This document shows positions 60,810-64,000 of a DNA stretch of 64,000 bases, piece by piece. Numbering within the stretch: the first letter of the stretch is position 1; each line of letters starts with the position of its first letter. The DNA lies in contig CAXXKX010000003.1 in the NCBI GenBank assembly GCA_963676655.2, positions 992,001 to 1,056,000 of the forward strand, written 5' to 3'. A program made the translations under genes and the position numbers. The notes under the pieces were generated by a model that searched no databases, was not told where the DNA came from, and was given only the letters and a program-made list of their open reading frames with translations. The stretch is from G963676655 sp963676655. Its GTDB lineage: Bacteria > Verrucomicrobiota > Lentisphaeria > Victivallales > Victivallaceae.

Positions 60810-62777
60810 TCAGTTGATTTTAAACTGCCCGGTCATTTCTCTGATGTCTTCACTAAGGGTTCTTATACTTTCAACCGCCTGTTCAAGCTGCTCAACGCCA
60901 CTAATATTCTGCTGGGTCGCTTCCTTGATGCTTTCCAGCGCAATAGCCAATTGATCAATGCCGGAAAGCTGCTGGCGGCTCGAAGCTGATATCTGCGACG
61001 CGGCTCTTGATGAATTGGAGATATTTTCTGAAAGCGCTTTAATCGCGCTGCCGGCCGCTTCTGAAAGTTTCACACCGGAATCGACTGCTTTTGAGCCGCG
61101 CTCCGTTGCCATAACCGCGCTGCTGGTTGCCTTCTGGATTTCATTCAGAATGCCATTGACCTGGCGAGTTGAATTCTTCGACTGTTCAGACAGTGACTTC
61201 ACTTCCTGGGCTACCACCGCAAAGCCTTTTCCAAACTCTCCAGCCTTGGCCGCTTCGATCGCGGCGTTAACGGCAAGCAGATTTGACTGTTCCGCAATAT
61301 CGCCTACCGCGGAGATAATATCGCTGATACTTTGGGTCTGATCACTCAATTTGATAATACTGTCGGCAAGTGAACCCATTTCTTCCTTGATATGATTCAT
61401 TCCATCAACTGATTCCATAGTGGCATTGATGCCTTCTTTTGAAACTTCATTGACCTGGAGAGTCATTTCAGCAACATTCTGGGCCTTTTCCGAGGCCATA
61501 TGGGAAGTCTGCTTTACCTCTTCCATCGTCGTCGAAATTTCAGTGACGGAAGTGGACGTTTCAGCAGAATTGGCCGCCAACTCTGCAATAGCTCCGCCGA
61601 TCTGGGCAATCGCGGCGGAAAGTTCCTGCACTCCTGACTGCATTTGCTGAACCTGATTACGTAAAGTATCAAGCATGGTATTGAATGAGTTGGTCATCTT
61701 GGACAGTTCATCCTTGCCTGTTACCGGCAATCTTTCTACCGTCAAATCCCCTTCGGCAAGCAATTGCAGATTTCTTGTCAGACGTGAAACGGGTGATGCG
61801 ACCGAACGCGCAGCCAATATTCCACAGACAATGGCTCCAACAACAGCCAGTACCGCGACAACTACAATACCGTTAAAAATATGGTTGATTGGCGCCATGA
61901 TTTCTTTCTCGCTGCATTCGGCGAGAATGGCCCAGTCAAGATCAAATCCGGTTTCTTTCTTCAAGCTTAAAGGAGCGCATGATATTAAGGCGTTCCATTT
62001 ATGAGGACCAACAACAATATCTTCTAAATTTTCGCCGTTCAGGGCTTTTGATATATACGGAGCGTCCAGTTTAATTTTTTTCAAAGTATCTTCACTTGAG
62101 AAACGGCAATTACTGCGGGTATATCTATCTTTACCGATTAAAGTTACTTCTCCATTGTCGCCAAGACCCAAATTTGTTTGAAGAATTTTGTCCAAATGCT
62201 TTTTGTTCAGTTGAAGCAGGATAAGTCCAATCACCTTATTTTCATAGGAAACAGGGGCAATTGCGTACATATTGTTTTCTTTACTATTACCCAATTGCAT
62301 ATAGTCGGTCGCTTGTGTTTGCCGGGTTTTCAACGCTTTTTGACATAAATCTCTCACTGCTGGATTCGCGACCAGATCCATTGCCTGTTTTTCATCCATA
62401 TCCGCATATGAGGCAAGCTCCAGATTTTTTGCTTTAACAACTGCCATGCCGGGAAAATCATATGTCTTTAAAAATAAGTTCATATCATTGTCGGATTGGT
62501 GAATACCGGCATCTGCGGCTTTTTCTCCCGTGATTAATCTGATAATGTCTTTTTGATGGGAAAGGAACAATAAATGTTTTTTGATATTATTAAAATAATC
62601 ATATATTACTATGGCTTTTTCTTCCCGGGCCGTTTTAAGGTTTAAAACAGCCTCCTGTTTCAGGGTGTCAATCGTTTCGGTCAAACCGAAGATTGAAACT
62701 ACGACAAGGGGAACCAATGCAATTAATATGAACATGCAAAGGAGCTTGTGATTAATACTTTTGGAGATGAATGACAT
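60810..62777 (-). CDS. Methyl-accepting chemotaxis protein (Cache-type sensor)
   Basis: A 655-residue receptor with membrane helices at about 10-32 (LLCMFILIALVPLVVVSIFG) and 300-322 (IVVVAVLAVVGAIVCGILAA). Between them is a periplasmic dCache-like sensor of about 270 residues (YMQLGNSKENNMYAIAPVSY, VIGLILLQLNKKHLD). A HAMP domain (SVASPVSRLTRNLQLLAEGD) is followed by the coiled-coil signalling domain with the conserved tip DIAEQSNLLAVNAAIEAAKA (about 500). There is no CheR-binding pentapeptide at the C-terminus (it ends MTGQFKIN). It should bind a small ligand outside and control CheA via CheW. A gap of 131 bp upstream may contain a promoter. Confidence 0.9.
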   Translation of the reverse strand: MSFISKSINHKLLCMFILIALVPLVVVSIFGLTETIDTLKQEAVLNLKTAREEKAIVIYDYFNNIKKHLLFLSHQKDIIRLITGEKAADAGIHQSDNDMNLFLKTYDFPGMAVVKAKNLELASYADMDEKQAMDLVANPAVRDLCQKALKTRQTQATDYMQLGNSKENNMYAIAPVSYENKVIGLILLQLNKKHLDKILQTNLGLGDNGEVTLIGKDRYTRSNCRFSSEDTLKKIKLDAPYISKALNGENLEDIVVGPHKWNALISCAPLSLKKETGFDLDWAILAECSEKEIMAPINHIFNGIVVVAVLAVVGAIVCGILAARSVASPVSRLTRNLQLLAEGDLTVERLPVTGKDELSKMTNSFNTMLDTLRNQVQQMQSGVQELSAAIAQIGGAIAELAANSAETSTSVTEISTTMEEVKQTSHMASEKAQNVAEMTLQVNEVSKEGINATMESVDGMNHIKEEMGSLADSIIKLSDQTQSISDIISAVGDIAEQSNLLAVNAAIEAAKAGEFGKGFAVVAQEVKSLSEQSKNSTRQVNGILNEIQKATSSAVMATERGSKAVDSGVKLSEAAGSAIKALSENISNSSRAASQISASSRQQLSGIDQLAIALESIKEATQQNISGVEQLEQAVESIRTLSEDIREMTGQFKIN

Positions 62778-62908
62778 ACAGTTATCTTTCTATTTGATTA
62801 AATTTTTGTTAATAGATTGTTATAATATATCTGCATAACTACTAAAATATGGTTATTTTTCTAAAAAATCAAGTTAGAAACCAATCATTGAGAACCTTAT
62901 TAATGCAA

Positions 62909-63430
62909 TTATCCCTCTCCTTCAACCACCAGACCCGAATCAGAAAGAACTTTTTCTCCGTCCATTACCTGAACCCCGTCTATGGTTACGGCCTGCAGCC
63001 AATGCCGCCGGTCAAGAACCGACGCCGCGTTCGGCGAGTCCTGAATTTCCGCGGCCGAAAGACGCCGGATGCCGAAAACTTCATCCACCGGAAACGCAAA
63101 TTCAAGTTGTTTACCGCTAATAGTCATTACCAAATCAATCCTGCTGTCCGGTTGTTTTATACCAAGCAGTTCCGTCAGTTTAACGACGTCAACGGTTCTT
63201 CCCCGGATGTTTGCAACCCCGGCAATATATCCCGGAGCCGAAGATATGGGACAAATACTGCTTTTATTAATATCCGATACATATCCGGCATCAATTCCGA
63301 ATCGTTCGTCTCCGAGCCGGAATTCAACGATCTCATAAATAACGTCTTTTGTTTCCTGACGATTGTCCAGCGCCAGTTTTTCGGCTCTTAGCCGGAGGGT
63401 TAAGTCAACATTTCCCTGATTTATATTCAT
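62909..63430 (-). CDS. cheW: CheW coupling protein
   Basis: A 173-residue CheW-domain protein (about 35-165): VEFRLGDERFGIDAGYVSDI, APGYIAGVANIRGRTVDVVK and ELLGIKQPDSRIDLVMTISG carry the standard beta-barrel pattern, including the receptor/kinase-contact segment NIRGRTVDVV. It links the receptor to CheA. It is 15 bp downstream of the TPR/CheR-type gene and upstream of the receptor, all on the minus strand. Confidence 0.9.
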   Translation of the reverse strand: MNINQGNVDLTLRLRAEKLALDNRQETKDVIYEIVEFRLGDERFGIDAGYVSDINKSSICPISSAPGYIAGVANIRGRTVDVVKLTELLGIKQPDSRIDLVMTISGKQLEFAFPVDEVFGIRRLSAAEIQDSPNAASVLDRRHWLQAVTIDGVQVMDGEKVLSDSGLVVEGEG

Positions 63431-63445
63431 TACAGTTCAACCTTC

Positions 63446-64000
63446 TTAATTGCAATTTTTCTGCAAATTTCTAATTAACATTTTCATTTCACCAGCAGTC
63501 ATATCTTCTGTTCCGGCAACAATCAGGTCATCCGGAATTTTCTCCAGTTCATTAAGCGCCGCAAGAAAAACGCGACCGGCCTCCCGATTCTTTCCTTTAT
63601 TCAGCAAAAGAGAGCCAAGGGTAAAATATGCGGCCGCAAAATCCGGCTGCAGAAACAGTGCCTGCTGCAGGGCTTTTCGAGCTCCAGAAAAATCATCTTC
63701 AGCCATCAGGACCAATGATTTCTGATAATAAGCCATTACACATAAATTATCCTGGAGCAATACCGCGTCCAGCCAATGCCTGGCCTGTTCAAAGTTGCCG
63801 ACATTCGCGAACGCGGTCGCAAGTTCAAGTGCCTGCTGTTGGCTCGAACTGCTTGTATCGAGATTTTCGGCCGCAGCTAAAGCCTCGCGATATTTGCCGG
63901 CGCGGAATAATTTGATCGCTTCATTATGGAGCATATCAGCCGCTTTCGGGCTTATTTTGCTGCCTCTGGAAATCGGAGCATCCGAAACCTTAATTTTCGG
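63446..64000 (-). CDS. TPR-domain protein, probable C-terminus of a CheR-TPR fusion (5' end outside window)
   Basis: The frame is open to the window edge: before the ATG at 63934 it continues upstream with codons for APISRGSKISPKAADML, so the gene starts outside. The visible part has four helical TPR units (NEAIKLFRAGKYREALAAAE, ATAFANVGNFEQARHWLDAV, AYYQKSLVLMAEDDFSGARK, AYFTLGSLLLNKGKNREAGR). The chemosensory cluster otherwise lacks the methyltransferase CheR, and CheR proteins with C-terminal TPRs (as in WspC and FrzF) are common in such clusters. The CheR part is therefore predicted, not seen. Confidence 0.65.
   Translation of the reverse strand, partial: PKIKVSDAPISRGSKISPKAADMLHNEAIKLFRAGKYREALAAAENLDTSSSSQQQALELATAFANVGNFEQARHWLDAVLLQDNLCVMAYYQKSLVLMAEDDFSGARKALQQALFLQPDFAAAYFTLGSLLLNKGKNREAGRVFLAALNELEKIPDDLIVAGTEDMTAGEMKMLIRNLQKNCN

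Overview
The window looks like chromosomal DNA of a member of the Lentisphaerota (Victivallis-like, PVC superphylum). The main pointers are a prepilin-type pseudopilin with the [20 protein letters not shown] signature, glycoside-degradation genes driven by a LacI-type regulator, and heavy insertion-sequence load. The assignment is inference from gene style; no rRNA or marker gene is present.

Layout. (1) 1-4.95 kb is decayed sequence: the 3' part of an unidentified large protein, a GH38-like C-terminal remnant, an IS630-type element, a broken symporter start joined out of frame to a 5'-truncated acyl-CoA synthetase, and an IS5-type fragment. (2) 4.94-10.10 kb is a three-level nest: an IS4-family element with a dead transposase holds a group II intron, whose reverse transcriptase is split by a third IS with a 20-bp target duplication. 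(3) 10.1-22.9 kb is a carbohydrate-use locus on the + strand: LacI regulator, pseudopilin, two secreted proteins sharing a carbohydrate-binding-like module, a barrel-type hydrolase-like protein, a sugar isomerase/epimerase-type protein, a hexapeptide acetyltransferase and a GH78-like alpha-L-rhamnosidase. (4) 23.2-26.2 kb holds an IS982-family element interrupted by an ISL3-family element, plus an HNH-repeat remnant. (5) 27.0-29.6 kb is an uncharacterised two-gene unit closed by a strong terminator.

(6) 29.7-56.9 kb is an integrated conjugative-type element with a compact, GC-richer gene string: VirB2, VirB3 and VirB4 homologues, a 2038-residue coiled-coil protein with about twelve 80-residue repeats, lipoproteins, VirB5-, VirB6-, VirB8- (two), VirB9- and VirB10-like proteins, a ParA-type ATPase, membrane proteins, an 837-residue repeat protein, a coupling-type ATPase with its membrane part at the C-terminus, a Clp-type AAA+ ATPase, an excisionase-like protein and a tyrosine integrase facing a tRNA-Ser gene. 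Start/stop overlaps suggest translational coupling. I see no relaxase, no VirB11 and no left attachment site. Short three-hairpin elements recur between these genes, once inside a gene, and once outside the element.

(7) 57.3-64.0 kb, on the - strand, is a chemosensory operon in the order CheR-TPR (partial), CheW, MCP, CheA with receiver, CheB. It resembles Wsp-type pathways that control alternative cellular functions rather than a classical flagellar system.

The strongest candidates for undescribed biology are the atypical type IV secretion element (giant repeat fibre, inverted coupling ATPase, Clp-type ATPase), the two-gene unit beside it, the recurring triple-hairpin element, and a possible -1 frameshift joining an AbrB-like protein to a transposase.
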